Positions 24,986-35,063 are shown, counted from the first letter of the stretch. The stretch: 64,000 nucleotides of DNA from DATFDN01 sp963830565 (GCA_963830565.1 CAWHMO010000010.1:434001-498000); one strand, 5' to 3'. The notes: generated by a model not told the origin, from the sequence alone. Made by a program: numbers and translations.

Positions 24986-26238
24986 TCACCACCTGACCAC
25001 GACGAGGCCGCCGGCACCGGGGCCACCGGCGTACGGCGTGTTTCCGCTCGCGCCCGTGCCGGCGCCGGAAGCGCCGCCCCCGGGAAAGACGCCGGAATTT
25101 CCTATTGAACCGCTTGTCTGCATGCCTCCCATTGCCGCGCCCCCGCCGAGGCCGCCCACGCTGAGGTAGCCGATCCCTCCGGATGAACCCATCAGGTTCA
25201 CATCGCCACCTACCCCCGTGCCGCCGGGAATTGCACCGTTCTGAGGACTGGCGACACTAGCCGAGCCGTTCAGCATCCCGCCGGTCGCGCTGACGAACGG
25301 GCCAAAGCTGGACGTTCCGCCGGGACCGGGAGCGGTGCTGGTCGTCCCCGCAGCGCCCCCGTTGCCGACGGTCACGGCGACGGCCTGGCCCGGCGTCAGG
25401 CCAGAGAGGCGTTTGCGGGCGTAGCCTCCGCCCGAGCCGCCCCCACTCGCGGCGCTAGTGGTCGATGCAAACGAACCGGAGCCGCCGCCCCACAACTCCA
25501 CTTCTACCCGGGTCACTCCGCTCGGGACGATAAAGGTGCCCGAGGTGCTGAAGGTTTGGACGCCAGCGCCGAAACCGGGCGAGAGATATGGCAGCTTCCA
25601 GCTCAAAAAGGGCGCGGTAGGGAGAGCCGAGATCCCCGCCGCAATGATCGCAGTCTGCCCGAAGTTGACGGTAATGACATAAAGCCCAACCCAACCGCTA
25701 TCGACTGGCGGGGTTGTCTGAGCACCGGAGTTGGCTGGGGTACCGGCCTTGAGCTGGAGCTGGACACGCTGAATGCGCTGAGTGTTCTGAGCAGTTCCAG
25801 CATTGTTTGGCCCGCTGAAGGGCTGCGCAGGGTTGGACGCATTGTAGTAGGGGAGAACGACCGGCGTGGCGTCGCTCTCGATGAACGTCCCTTCGATGAG
25901 ATAGTTTGTGGACTGCCCGGAAATGGTGGGTGCAACCAGCGTGAACGACGTTGGCTGGAGATTGATCCCCATTTTCACAAGCGAATCGGTCGAGTTCAGC
26001 CGAGAGTGAGCCGAACGCGGATGCATCGACCACGTTCAGTTGCGTGATGCTGCCCGGACCGACAGTGACAGTAAGCGACGCCGGTGCGGTGGGAGTGCAG
26101 GCGAGACCGTCCACAACGGTGCCGGTTCCGAGCACGGCCTGGGCGAGAAAGCCCATGCCGACCATGGCGTTGCGATTGATGGCGAGCAGATCCGTGTCGA
26201 GCGGGATGCTGCCCGGATAGACGAGATTTCCTGTCCAT
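24986..26238 (-). CDS. Phage tail protein with glycine-rich C terminus (two apparent frameshifts)
   Basis: Restored from three frames: MDGNLVYPGSIPLDTDLLAI-NRNAMVGMGFLAQAVLG, TVTVGPGSITQLNVVDASAF, then NSTDSLVKMGINLQPTSFTL, and a glycine-rich tip (VEVELWGGGSGSFAS, GGTGVGGDVNLMGSSGGIGY, GAGGLVVVRW). Frame breaks are at 26230-26233 (CAGG for CGG) and 25991-25997 (GAACTCG for GACTCG). The start at 26238 has GAGGAG six bases upstream. Glycine-rich tips like this occur in receptor-binding tail proteins. Confidence 0.75.
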
Positions 26239-26252
26239 CGAGCTCCTCAGAG

Positions 26253-26924
26253 TCAGTTGCTGATGCGAGTCCACGCGATCGCGGCAACCGGCATCACGGA
26301 AGCCACCGCGGCGTAAATGTCAGCGTCCGTTACGGGCGCCTGAGTCATCGCAAGGTTCGCATACTCGATCGCGCCGACACGATAGCCGCCACCGCTCGCG
26401 GACCATCCCGTGACCTTCGCTATCCCTGAGCCGCTGGGCCGGTAGGCGGTGACCAAAGCCTGATAGGGCAGCGAAAGGTTGCCCCAGCCTCCTGCACGCC
26501 CGTACGCCAACCCGGTCACGAGCTGTCTCTGCCCGCCCCAACCGCCGGTGTCGGATGGCCGCGCCGGCTCGAATACCATGGGCTGGCGTCCGGTGAGATC
26601 GGCAAGGACCGCCACGACGGCACCACGAGTGCCGCGATCGCGTAGCACCTCGCGACGGATGCGGTCGCGGAAGACAGCATCGTTCTGTCCCTTACGGGGG
26701 ATACGACTGCCAAATAGATCATTGGCTATAACGTCGAGCCAGACATCCGTGGCAGTGGCTATGCGGGTCTGACTGCTAACGTATTGGAGGGCGCCGTAGA
26801 CCCACGACCATCCCCATGCCAATCCGCGGAGGGGAGCATCTAGAACTGGAGTGCTGTCTGGAAACCAGCCTGCCGGCAGCGCTGCCTTGATCCGCGCCAG
26901 AATGTCGCTCTGATCTCCAATCAT
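26253..26924 (-). CDS. Baseplate protein I-like (tail protein)
   Basis: 223 aa from MIGDQSDILARIKAALPAGW. DVWLDVIANDLFGSRIPRKG and FRDRIRREVLRDRGTRGAVV are typical of phage tail protein I/Mu gp48-type proteins that follow gpJ. Positioned directly after gpJ, as in contractile-tailed phages. Confidence 0.75.
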   Translation of the reverse strand: MIGDQSDILARIKAALPAGWFPDSTPVLDAPLRGLAWGWSWVYGALQYVSSQTRIATATDVWLDVIANDLFGSRIPRKGQNDAVFRDRIRREVLRDRGTRGAVVAVLADLTGRQPMVFEPARPSDTGGWGGQRQLVTGLAYGRAGGWGNLSLPYQALVTAYRPSGSGIAKVTGWSASGGGYRVGAIEYANLAMTQAPVTDADIYAAVASVMPVAAIAWTRISN

Positions 26925-26925
26925 T

Positions 26926-28050
26926 TCAACTTGCCACAATTGAGGAAACTTTGATGACGCCCACCGGAGGCGGTAGCAGGTCAGCACCGATCCCGTTAAT
27001 CAGCACATTAGTCACGTTCTGCACGCCTGGATCAGCAGCGTAGGCGATCTGCGCCAGGCGGGTGATCGACAGCGGTCCGCCGACCGGCAGCACATTGACG
27101 AACGCAGTCAGCGCTGCGGCGACATTGGCGACCACGCCAGGCTTGGCAACGTTCGGGGCAGCCGTAATCAAAAGACTGATTGCGGCCGGCACAACGACTG
27201 GCGGCTGCACAGCGAACACGGAGCCGATGGGTCGAACGATGTCGACGGCCGACTGGACAGCGGAGAGTAGCGCACCGGAGGGGCTGCCCGAGCCGTCATC
27301 AACGGTCACGACAAAGCTGCCCATTGCGGGCAAGCCGGCGGTATTGACGTTTTCCTGAACCGCGTATTGGAGTCCTTGCTGAACACTTGCGACGGCGTAG
27401 CCGATCGCCTGCGGCGTCGCCCGCGAGCGGCTTTGGATAAAGCTCTGGAACCGAGCGCGAAACGCCGCATCGGTTTCAGCATCAAGGCCATTCGCGAACG
27501 ACGATGCGTTCACGACGGCATCGATACCGGGGATCGCGCTCGCCAGCAGCGTCACGGTGGAGGGCTGGACGTTGCCGCCACTCCCAGGGATCTGTGCCGC
27601 GACCGGGACAGTAATCGAACTAACTCCGGCGCCGATGACATAGGCAGCAGCGCTGGTGCTCCATGCCGGGTTGGTGGTGTCGGCAATCACGGAAAAGGTC
27701 TGGGCCCCATCCCCGGTGCGAACCAGCACGCCTGGTAGGACCGATGCTGGCGCGGTCGCAGTGTATCGAGAGAACGTTACAGACCCGCTCGCTGCAACGG
27801 CTGGCAGGCGAGTGAGTGTGAAATCTGCCATCCAAGTGTCGAGGTCCGCCCCGCTGCTCGTGGCGGCGCGCGTGCTTTGCAGTACCTGCAGCATAAGCCA
27901 CTGCATCCAGAGGGCTATGGATGCATTGGCTTCCAGAATAGCGCGAATGGTGGAACCAACCGTTATGTCCAGAGCCTGGGAGGCAGCCGCTTGTACCGCC
28001 GCCGCCATGTTCTGGACCAGCGTCGAGAAAGTCTGGAGCGATAGCTGCAT
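26926..28050 (-). CDS. Baseplate protein J-like
   Basis: 374 aa (ATG at 28050; another at 28056). Baseplate J/gp47 signatures: QALDITVGSTIRAILEANAS, SGADLDTWMADFTLTRLPAV, GSGGNVQPSTVTLL, NGLDAETDAAFRARFQSFIQ, VTVDDGSGSPSG. It forms the wedge of contractile baseplates. The frame is intact. Confidence 0.9.
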   Translation of the reverse strand: MQLSLQTFSTLVQNMAAAVQAAASQALDITVGSTIRAILEANASIALWMQWLMLQVLQSTRAATSSGADLDTWMADFTLTRLPAVAASGSVTFSRYTATAPASVLPGVLVRTGDGAQTFSVIADTTNPAWSTSAAAYVIGAGVSSITVPVAAQIPGSGGNVQPSTVTLLASAIPGIDAVVNASSFANGLDAETDAAFRARFQSFIQSRSRATPQAIGYAVASVQQGLQYAVQENVNTAGLPAMGSFVVTVDDGSGSPSGALLSAVQSAVDIVRPIGSVFAVQPPVVVPAAISLLITAAPNVAKPGVVANVAAALTAFVNVLPVGGPLSITRLAQIAYAADPGVQNVTNVLINGIGADLLPPPVGVIKVSSIVAS

Positions 28051-28052
28051 GA

Positions 28053-28430
28053 TCAAGCACCCACTGAGAATGAGAGCGCCTGGGTTTGTCCGGTGGGAGC
28101 GTCCACATACCGAATGTGGACGTACACCGTGCCCGGGGCGTTATCGGGCGAGACCCGCACATCAATCACCGGCTCCGGCGTGCGGGCGACCGCAGCTTCT
28201 TTAAATATCTGACTGCGGATCAGGGCTCGGATACTCACCGCGCTCCCGGGCTGCCCAATAAAGCGGGCCAGTCCCGCGCCATAAGTGAGTTGCCAGATGT
28301 AGTCGTTCACATTGGTGAGCAGACGGCGCAGTACCCGTTGCTGGCCGAGTTCTACGCCCGAGGCGGTCGCGAGATCCCCGGTCGGGCCGATCAGGAGATC
28401 GGCTCCCCACTGATGCGAGATGTCAGGCAT
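28053..28430 (-). CDS. Baseplate protein W-like (gp25 family)
   Basis: 125 aa from MPDISHQWGADLLIGPTGDL. Contains GQQRVLRRLLTNVNDYIWQL and YGAGLARFIGQPG, the gp25/gpW lysozyme-like baseplate pattern. The stop overlaps the gpJ start region. Confidence 0.8.
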   Translation of the reverse strand: MPDISHQWGADLLIGPTGDLATASGVELGQQRVLRRLLTNVNDYIWQLTYGAGLARFIGQPGSAVSIRALIRSQIFKEAAVARTPEPVIDVRVSPDNAPGTVYVHIRYVDAPTGQTQALSFSVGA

Positions 28431-28434
28431 TAGA

Positions 28435-28986
28435 TCAGTCCTGCGGTGCGGGAGCGTTCGTGACGTCGCCGTGAGTATCGGTATGGACGTGGCTATTGTA
28501 GTGGCTGCGAAGTGCCGAGACTGCTCCATGGCCGTCGACCACATCACCCCCGGCGCGTATATCGCCGGTCACGACCAGGGTTCCCGTGACTGAGACCGGG
28601 CCATTGATGTGGATGGTGCCGTCGTTGCTGAGTTTCAGGAAGGAACCCGAGCTATGGACCAGCCAGAGCTCCCCGGCCGGTGCAGGCGGGGAGCTCTGGG
28701 ATAGCGAGAAAGCCCGCCCGATAACGACGCCGTGCTCGGCATCGCCCTCTTGCGCCAGGACGAAGACCTGATCGCCGGGCGAGGGCGGGCACGACATTCC
28801 CCACCCGGAGCCGGTCCAAGGGGACAGCACAGGAAGCCAGCCGCTCAAGACGCCTTCCGGCTGAAGCTGTACGCGAACGGTGGCGTTCACAGGATCTACC
28901 GAAGTCACCAGCCCGAAACGGGGCTGGGCCTGCATCTGGTCGAGCGCCGCCGCGTGCGCCTTGATCGTGTTCAGGAAGCGGTCCAT
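28435..28986 (-). CDS. Baseplate assembly protein V-like (spike)
   Basis: 183 aa. OB-fold N domain (RFGLVTSVDPVNATVRVQLQ, LSPWTGSGWGMSCPPSPGDQ, VFVLAQEGDAEHGVVIGRAF) and a repetitive beta C domain (IHINGPVSVTGTLVVTGDIR). The C terminus HYNSHVHTDTHGDV carries the HxH pattern of iron-binding spike tips, so it may form the membrane-piercing tip itself. Confidence 0.85.
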   Translation of the reverse strand: MDRFLNTIKAHAAALDQMQAQPRFGLVTSVDPVNATVRVQLQPEGVLSGWLPVLSPWTGSGWGMSCPPSPGDQVFVLAQEGDAEHGVVIGRAFSLSQSSPPAPAGELWLVHSSGSFLKLSNDGTIHINGPVSVTGTLVVTGDIRAGGDVVDGHGAVSALRSHYNSHVHTDTHGDVTNAPAPQD

Positions 28987-30103
28987 CAGGGCTCCGCGAC
29001 AGCGCCGACCGTATCGGCGGGGATGGTGGTCTGGTACGCGGCGAGGTGTTCTTTGCTCGGATATGCTGAACGAAGCCCGCGTGCGGGCTGAGTGACCGTT
29101 CGATCACATCGACAAAGTAGATCTGGTCGAAGTCGGTGCCGGTACCGGTGAGCACGATCGTGCTGCGCGGCGTCAGCGACAGCTCTCCCGGCATCGTTGC
29201 CTCGATCACCCGTTCATGCTGGGTAAGCTCCGTCACCTTGCGCTGAGCCAGTTGAAGAGCCTGATCAGGCGTTAGGTTCGGCCTTACCAGGACATATCGC
29301 TGCGGCGGCTGAGCGCCGAGGCCGTTCGCACCGGCTGACCGCCCGGTCCCTTTTGCGGCTTTAGCAGTCTGCGAAAATGCAGTCTTCTGTCGCGAGTTCC
29401 AGCTCTTGACGGTCACCTCGATGTCGCGCGCCAGCGTAAGAGAGCGTTGCAGGCGCAAGTCCGTGAGGTCGGCGGGGTGTAGCACGCGTAGGTTGGACTG
29501 CTGCTGCACGGGGGTAAAGTAGAGCGTGGTTGCCTGAACGTAGATGTCGAAACCTTCCTGGCGCGCAAGAAAGGTCAGGAGATCCCACTCTGTCGTCGCG
29601 CGACTGAATTGGTCGAGAGTGATCCGATCATGTTCGTTCTGATAGTAGCGGCCAACCGGCGTCGTGGTGGCCGTAACGGCTGGAACAAGTCCGTGGCGCT
29701 GCGCCAACAGCGTGGCAATCTCGCTCGATGTGCGATTCGAGAACGCCTCCTGCGTACGGGTGTCGATCAACCCGGCGGTGAAGTCTCTACCCTCGATTCT
29801 TACCAATGCCATTACGTAATCTATAGCTACGCTGTCGACCAGACCCTGAATCAAGCTCCGAAACCCGTTGCTGCCAAGGCTGAACTGCAGGTCGATCAGA
29901 ATGTCCTGCGCTGCGGCCCAGAAGGACGAAGTTGCGAAAAGATCAGCCCCGAGTGCGATGGAGACGGAGAATTGATCGGCGGCTAGATAGTTGTTGGCCC
30001 TGACCTCGGCCTCAATTACCCCAGAGATAGGCTGGCCGTTCGCGATCAGTCGAAGGGCCGGCGCGCGCCAGGTCTCACTGGGCAGCAATACCGCCTCCTG
30101 CAT
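28986..30103 (-). CDS. Phage late-control protein D-like hub (apparent frameshift near the C terminus)
   Basis: The open frame runs on to 28652 across gpV, which is unlikely. Signatures of the gpD/gp27-like hub: PALRLIANGQPISGVIEAEV, LLAQRHGLVPAVTATTTPVG, WDLLTFLARQEGFDIYVQAT, LYFTPVQQQSNLRVLHPADL. After GFVQHIR the neighbouring frame gives AYPSKEHLAAYQTTIPADTV and GAVAEP, ending in a TGA that overlaps the gpV ATG as TGATG, so a net -1 shift near 29040-29080 is likely. It does not fit the single-A pattern seen elsewhere. Confidence 0.7.
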
Positions 30104-30260
30104 TCGGGTCCGGATCGGGAATCAGCAGTGTTACAACCCCGACCAGGAATGGATCTGAAAGACCGTTGAGCTGAGCAATCCTGATCCACTGAGTGGCGTC
30201 GCCGAGCTGCTCGGCGGCGACCCGGAAGAGGTTTCCTCCGACGACAGTAATGACGCGCAT
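30075..30260 (-). CDS. Tail protein X-like (LysM-type)
   Basis: 61 aa: MRVITVVGGNLFRVAAEQLG, DATQWIRIAQLNGLSDPFLV. This resembles the short LysM-like gpX/gp53-type proteins located before the D-like hub. The 3' end overlaps the start of the hub gene by 29 bases. Confidence 0.7.
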   Translation of the reverse strand: MRVITVVGGNLFRVAAEQLGDATQWIRIAQLNGLSDPFLVGVVTLLIPDPDPNAGGGIAAQ

Positions 30261-30262
30261 GG

Positions 30263-31004
30263 TCAGGTGCTGGCGTTGGCAAGGTTGAGAGCGGCTCGGC
30301 CGGCATAGCCGTGCGCCGTGGTGAGGGCTGCAAGCTGCTGGGCTGCCGACGTTGCCGCGCTCAGGCTTGCAATCCCGGCAGTGGAAGCGGACGCTGAGCT
30401 GAAGCCGGTACCATTCAGGGCCGCTTCGGCTGAGGCAATTCCCTGCGAGATGCTGGCTTGCGCACCACCAAGGCTAGCTTGTGCGCTAGCGTATTCGGAT
30501 GTGCCCCACACCGTCGCATTTGGTATGGAAAAAGCCGATTGAGTTGCACTTAGATCAAGATTGGCACCCGCCGCTGCCGAGACGGTGGCCGCCATGTCGG
30601 CTCCGATGCTGTCCGCCAGTGACAACACGGTACTGATTAAAGCGGCTGCTTCATCCCGCAGAACCGTGCACACGACGCGGAACGGAATCCACCAGCTGGT
30701 CCGGTATTCAGCCTGAAACTGCGTCAGGATGACCGTATAATAGAACACATCCCAAGTCAGTGGCAGCGCCGTGCCGGAGGCGCGCAACCCGTCGAGCGTG
30801 CGCGCGCGAAGCGTGGCGTCTGAGCTGGAGAATACGCCTTCGAACCGGATTTCGGCGTCGTCTCGTCCAAGCGAATTCGATCACCCGGGCGCCCCCAACG
30901 AGGCGATGCAAGGCAAGCCGCTGGGCACCCCCGATATTGATCCGTGCCGGCACTTCGAAGTCCTGGAAGACTACCGGACCGAGGAGCAGGGTGATGTCAG
31001 CCAT
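30263..31004 (-). CDS. Phage tail/baseplate protein (apparent frameshift)
   Basis: First frame: MADITLLLGPVVFQDFEVPA, RINIGGAQRLALHRLVGGAR, VI. Second frame: SLGRDDAEIRFEGVFSSSDA, TLRARTLDGLRASGTALPLT, WWIPFRVVCTVLRDEAAALI, then an Ala/Ser-rich helical tail. They join at GAATTCG (30873-30878); GATTCG would read VIDSLGRDD. The start region and the order before gpX fit a Mu gp43/DNA-circulation-like tail protein. About 246 aa restored. Confidence 0.7.
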
Positions 31005-31076
31005 CGCTGTCCTTCCAGAATGAGGCGGAGGGCACGCGGCTTCGCTCTCCAGAGGTGGAGGCGAGCGAGGTGCATC

Positions 31077-32153
31077 TTAGTCGGCTTGTATGGCCGGCCA
31101 TCCGGGGCTTGCACGCGGGTCGATGCCGGTCGATCCGGATGGTACTCGCTCAGTCATTCTGGTGAGCGTGTCGGCTACCCAGCGACCAAGGCGGGAGCCA
31201 TCCAGCATGATCTCGCCGGAGAGGCCGGCCGAAGATGCCTCATTCCGAGATGGCGGCGGCATCGCAGCCGGGCTGTCACGGAACCGGCGCCCCGGTGCAG
31301 AGTGAAGCGTTCGATCCTCAGGCAGCCAGGTGGGTGCAGAGCGAAGCGGTTGGTCTTCAGGCAGCCGCGCGGGACGCGGAGCCGCGCCTGGCGAGGACGG
31401 GATCAGCCGCGCTGTCTCATCAGGGGCGGCCGGGACAGGCCGCTGTGCCGGGTCGAAGCGCACCGGCGGTGCGGCAAGGACAGCGGGGAGTGGAGCCCCT
31501 GAAGGCGGCTTCGGAGGCTGCCGAACTGGGCTTTCAGCAGTAAGCGCACGGTCTTCCGCAAGCGGTCTAGCTTGTGGCGGATCCGCGGAGAACTTTTTTG
31601 GCGCCTGAAGCGCGCGCGGGGCAAACTCGGCTATGTTCCTAAGCTGGATAGCTTGCGTCTGACCTGCCGAACGTTGACTGGGCAACTTAGGGAGCAGATT
31701 TGGTGGCGCGATCGACTCAGACCGGGTGGGCTGCGTCGCGCGCGGCCGAACCTTGTTTTGGACCGCCCCCGGTGCGGCGGGTGAGCGCTCCTCTGCAAGC
31801 GTCTGGATAAGGGCAGCCTTCTCGGCACCTGTTGAAGTGCGAAGGATCGGGGAGGGCGCAAGGCTCGGGGCGGGGGTAATAGCCGCGTCCGTAGGCGAAG
31901 CCGCGTCCGGCGTCGAAGTGGCGGGGCCAGCGGGTGGCAGAATGACTGGTGGTGCGCGGCTGGGGGCGGGAGGTGGTTCGCCGGTTCCCACGACGCTCAT
32001 CTGCTGGCCTAGCCGCCGAAGTGCGAGAAGCCCTGCCGCGCTGTCCTGGATTGCACGATCAAATGCGAGGAGATCGTGCCGGATGGTCGCGATTCCGGCG
32101 GAAACGCCGTCCTCGAGCGCGAGCGTGATACCGATCGTGTATGCGTCGATCAC
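31077..32153 (-). CDS. Proline-rich protein in the tape-measure position
   Basis: 358 aa. N terminus MIDAYTIGITLALEDGVSAG, IATIRHDLLAFDRAIQDSAA is helical and resembles the start of tape-measure proteins. The middle 250 residues are dominated by Pro, Ala and Arg (repeated LPEDQPLRSAPTW, LPEDRTLHSAPGR, LAEDRALTAESPV). The end, EIMLDGSRLGRWVADTLTRM, is again structured and resembles phage tail tape-measure/gp-like C termini. If it is the tape measure, the tail would be short. A proline-rich extended chain would be an unusual ruler. Confidence 0.55.
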   Translation of the reverse strand: MIDAYTIGITLALEDGVSAGIATIRHDLLAFDRAIQDSAAGLLALRRLGQQMSVVGTGEPPPAPSRAPPVILPPAGPATSTPDAASPTDAAITPAPSLAPSPILRTSTGAEKAALIQTLAEERSPAAPGAVQNKVRPRATQPTRSESIAPPNLLPKLPSQRSAGQTQAIQLRNIAEFAPRALQAPKKFSADPPQARPLAEDRALTAESPVRQPPKPPSGAPLPAVLAAPPVRFDPAQRPVPAAPDETARLIPSSPGAAPRPARLPEDQPLRSAPTWLPEDRTLHSAPGRRFRDSPAAMPPPSRNEASSAGLSGEIMLDGSRLGRWVADTLTRMTERVPSGSTGIDPRASPGWPAIQAD

Positions 32154-32527
32154 GCTCGGCCCTCGATAGAGGCACGGATGAAGTCTGCAATGTCGCGTAC
32201 GACGCCATCAGCTTCGGCGGCAGCGGTGGGCGCGAGGAAAGGCCGCGGCGGGATGGTGGATGTGCCGAGTTCCTGGAAAACTGCAACTGGGTCGTTGGAG
32301 CCAATTACCGCCGTGCTTTCGATTGCTTGGTGGGTGATCGATTCTCGCAGGTCTCCCGCGCGGAGCCAGGGGGCCGCGTGGTCCTCGCCGGGCAGATGAG
32401 AGAGCGCCTGCCTTACCGCGCCCTGGAGCCGTGTGGCGGCTTGGCTCAGCGCCTCATGCCCCGGCTGAGCAATGTTCAACCGATCCAGTGCATGGAGCGC
32501 CTCGGCAAGACCCTTGAGAGCTGTCAT
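32150..32527 (-). CDS. Phage tail-region protein after the chaperones
   Basis: 125 aa from MTALKGLAEALHALDRLNIA. HK97 gp10-like pattern: a helical N half, then FQELGTSTIPPRPFLAPTAA, which is characteristic of gp10/minor tail proteins (xELGTxxxPPRPFLxP). Overlaps the stop of the -1 chaperone frame and the next gene by 4 bases. Confidence 0.75.
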   Translation of the reverse strand: MTALKGLAEALHALDRLNIAQPGHEALSQAATRLQGAVRQALSHLPGEDHAAPWLRAGDLRESITHQAIESTAVIGSNDPVAVFQELGTSTIPPRPFLAPTAAAEADGVVRDIADFIRASIEGRA

Positions 32528-33035
32528 GTCTGCTCCTTCCAGCGCAGCGACACCCAATCGAACTCACGGCCATCGAGGGTGCCAAGCGCGACGACGAAGG
32601 CAAGGCGCTCGTCCTCCGGGAGACTGAAGGCAACATCGAACGGCACCCCATTCCTGACCAGGAAAAGGCAGTCGATCAGGTCGGGGTGCCTGCTCAGTTT
32701 CCCGCGGCGGCTACCTGCCCGATTCCACTCGGCAGAATAGGACTGAGTGCTTCGGCGACCGCGGCGATACCGGAGTCGCCAAGGCGTGCGACCATTGCCT
32801 CGATTTGCTGTTCGGTCGCCGGCGTCGGCATGGGCACGTCATCGATACTTGTGACCGAACAGGCGAGCACGGCCATGCCGAGCCAGGGCTGGTTTTGCGA
32901 AAGGTCTGGTCCCGCTGCCTTGAACAGCCGAAGCTTGTCGAGCGCCGTGAGGCGGCGCAGCGCGATGCGCCGTCCCCCCGCATCTGTCACGACCGGGGCC
33001 ACTGCGCCCGCGAGAACGACTTCGGACGGCGTCAT
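32524..33035 (-). CDS. Tail assembly chaperone G-T fusion by -1 frameshift
   Basis: Zero-frame protein G (32694-33035, 113 aa) starts MTPSEVVLAGAVAPVVTDAG and ends VAAAGN. Its last codons are G GGA AAC TGA. The heptamer GGGAAAC (32697-32703) is a textbook -1 slippery site, and a -1 slip gives GKLSRHPDLIDCLFLVRNGV, PFDVAFSLPEDERLAFVVAL, GTLDGREFDWVSLRWKEQT, ending at 32524 exactly at the next gene's start. This is the gpG/gpGT arrangement of tailed phages. The -1 part has no start of its own. Mechanism inferred from sequence. Confidence 0.75.
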
Positions 33036-33466
33036 CAGATGCGCCTGCGGCGAGCCGCGAAGAATTCGAGCTTCTGCTTGACGCTGCTGTCGCCGCGCCA
33101 CTGGCCCGCGCTCATGAGCTTAAAGGTGACCGTATCATATTGATAGGTCGAGGTGGAGCCGTCGGTCTCCGCGATGTATTGATACATGGTCCCAGGCGCA
33201 GCGGTTGCGCCATTGAAATACTGCTGCTCGATGGTGGCAATCAGGTCATCGACAGCAGAGTTTCCGCGCTCGATCTCGAAACTCCCTTCCCAACCTTTGG
33301 GAAGTTCCGTGCCCATTGGGATTCCGTCGAGCCGGTCCACCCGGACGGACTGAGTGATCTGTCGCGCCTCGAAGCTGCTGACATGCGTGAGGTCGACGCG
33401 GCCGGTGGGACCGATCACGACAAGCTGCGTGTCGCGACCGATCGAAAAAGTGGACGTGGTGGCCAT
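33035..33466 (-). CDS. Tail tube protein
   Basis: 143 aa. TQLVVIGPTGRVDLTHVSSF, VDRLDGIPMGTELPKGWEGS, FEIERGNSAVDDLIATIEQQ, QYDTVTFKLMSAGQWRGDSS: the fold and position (after sheath, before chaperones) of contractile tail tubes. Intact. ATGA overlap with the chaperone gene. Confidence 0.8.
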   Translation of the reverse strand: MATTSTFSIGRDTQLVVIGPTGRVDLTHVSSFEARQITQSVRVDRLDGIPMGTELPKGWEGSFEIERGNSAVDDLIATIEQQYFNGATAAPGTMYQYIAETDGSTSTYQYDTVTFKLMSAGQWRGDSSVKQKLEFFAARRRRI

Positions 33467-33477
33467 CGCGGGGCTCC

Positions 33478-35059
33478 TTACGAGGACTGGGCGGCAAGTG
33501 CAGGCTGCCCGCCGGGCAGGGTCTGCACCGCGACTTGCACTGTCTGGCCGCCCTCGAGATTGACGATGAACTTCTCGTTGATGCCCTGGTACTGGACTTG
33601 CACGTCTGCCTGCACGTAGCCAAGGCCAGTGCGGATCGCCGGATTATTGGACGTGTCGCAGACCACGCTGTAGGGCAGGCTGCCGTCGATGCTGCCGAGC
33701 AGACCCTGACCAAGCATGGATTGGAGGAAGCTGAGCAGGGTGGCGCGGATGCGACGGAACAGGTCGGCATTGATGACCTGGCCCACATACTTGCCCATGC
33801 CGGCGGCGAGCGTGGCGGCAATATAATTGGTCAGGCGCGTATAGTTGTCGCCATTTACCGCCGGATCGGAGGATGAGTTGTGCCCGCCACGCACGCCCCA
33901 GTAGCTGCCGCCAGGCTGAGGGTTGCAGATCACGTCGATGCCGGCGCCCAGCAGGACGGCGAGGTCGGCCGATGAATAGGAGCTTGCCTGCCCCGAACCG
34001 GGCGCTCCCGCCTTTTGGCTGCCGATCACGCCATAGAGCTGCTTGTTGAGGCTCGACTGCTCCGGCGACAGATTTGCCAACCGGCCTGCCACAAAGCCCT
34101 GAGGAGAAACGAGGCGAACGGTGGTGTTGACTTGGTCGGACCACCACAGCCAGTCGCCGAACATGAGCTTCGCAGCGTAGCTGTCGACGCCGGCCTGGCT
34201 CTTTGCCGCAACCGCGTTCTGGATCGTGTCGCCGGCAGGGCCGGTCAGGATCAAGTAGATGCCTTCCTGCAGGCCGAATGTCGCCTGGGCAGTCCACTGC
34301 GTCAGGTCGTCGGCATCCGCCAACAAGGCGATCCCGCAACCCTGGCCGCGCAGCGCGAACATGCCGCTGCGGGGCGGCACATCGGCGCCCACCAACTGGA
34401 ACGCGGCCACACTGCCGGCTCCGTCCGTTCCGGGTGTGCCGGCGCCCAGGCTGAGCGCAAGCGGAGAAGGCGCGACGGTCGCGCCGCCAGCATTGACCAC
34501 GATGAGCTGGGAAGGACCCCGCTGGGGACCCTGACCCTGGTTCACCGCGCCGGCTAGTCCGGTCCAGAAGCCGGCGCCACTGCCGCCGAGATTGTCATAA
34601 ACCTCGGGCTGAAGGCCTGGGAGCGAGACCGTAAAGCGCCAAGTGCCGGGTTTTGAGCCAGGGCCAAGTACCACGTTGATCTGATTACCAAGCGAGCCCG
34701 TGTAGAGTGCGGTGATGACAGTCGTTGTACCTGGGTATCGTGATCTGCGCCGCGGTGTCGGTTCCGTCGGTGGCGCGCACGCAGCGGAAATTCTGGGCGC
34801 CCTGCTGCACGGCGGTCGCGACGTGGGTGCCCATGTCGTACTTGCGGGCAATGATCGGCCCAAAGCTCTGGGCGTAGTCGGCCATTGTGGCCACGATCAC
34901 GGGCTGACCTACGGGACCCCAGGACGCAGTACCAACGATCCCGACCACATCGGTTGGGACGCCATTCAGGATCAGGTTTTGCGGCGGAACGATCTGGACG
35001 TAAAGGTCGGGAACGACCAGTGCAGTCGTGTTCACGCTTCCCTGCTGGACGATCGGCAT
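33478..35059 (-). CDS. Contractile tail sheath protein (apparent frameshift)
   Basis: First frame MPIVQQGSVNTTALVVPDLY, GIVGTASWGPVGQPVIVATM, FRCVRATDGTDTAAQITIP; second frame GTTTVITALYTGSLGNQINV, FALRGQGCGIALLADADDLT, QASSYSSADLAVLLGAGIDV, RTGLGYVQADVQVQYQGINE. They join at CCAGG (34730-34734); CCGG would read TIPGTTTV. About 526 aa, normal for a sheath. The presence of a sheath defines a myovirus-type contractile tail. Confidence 0.8.
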
Positions 35060-35063
35060 GATT

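Noticed and set aside
28652..28985. C-terminal extension of the D-like hub protein across gpV
   Set aside because: The extension is an arginine/proline-rich shadow of gpV; the alternative frame ends in a TGA overlapping the gpV ATG.
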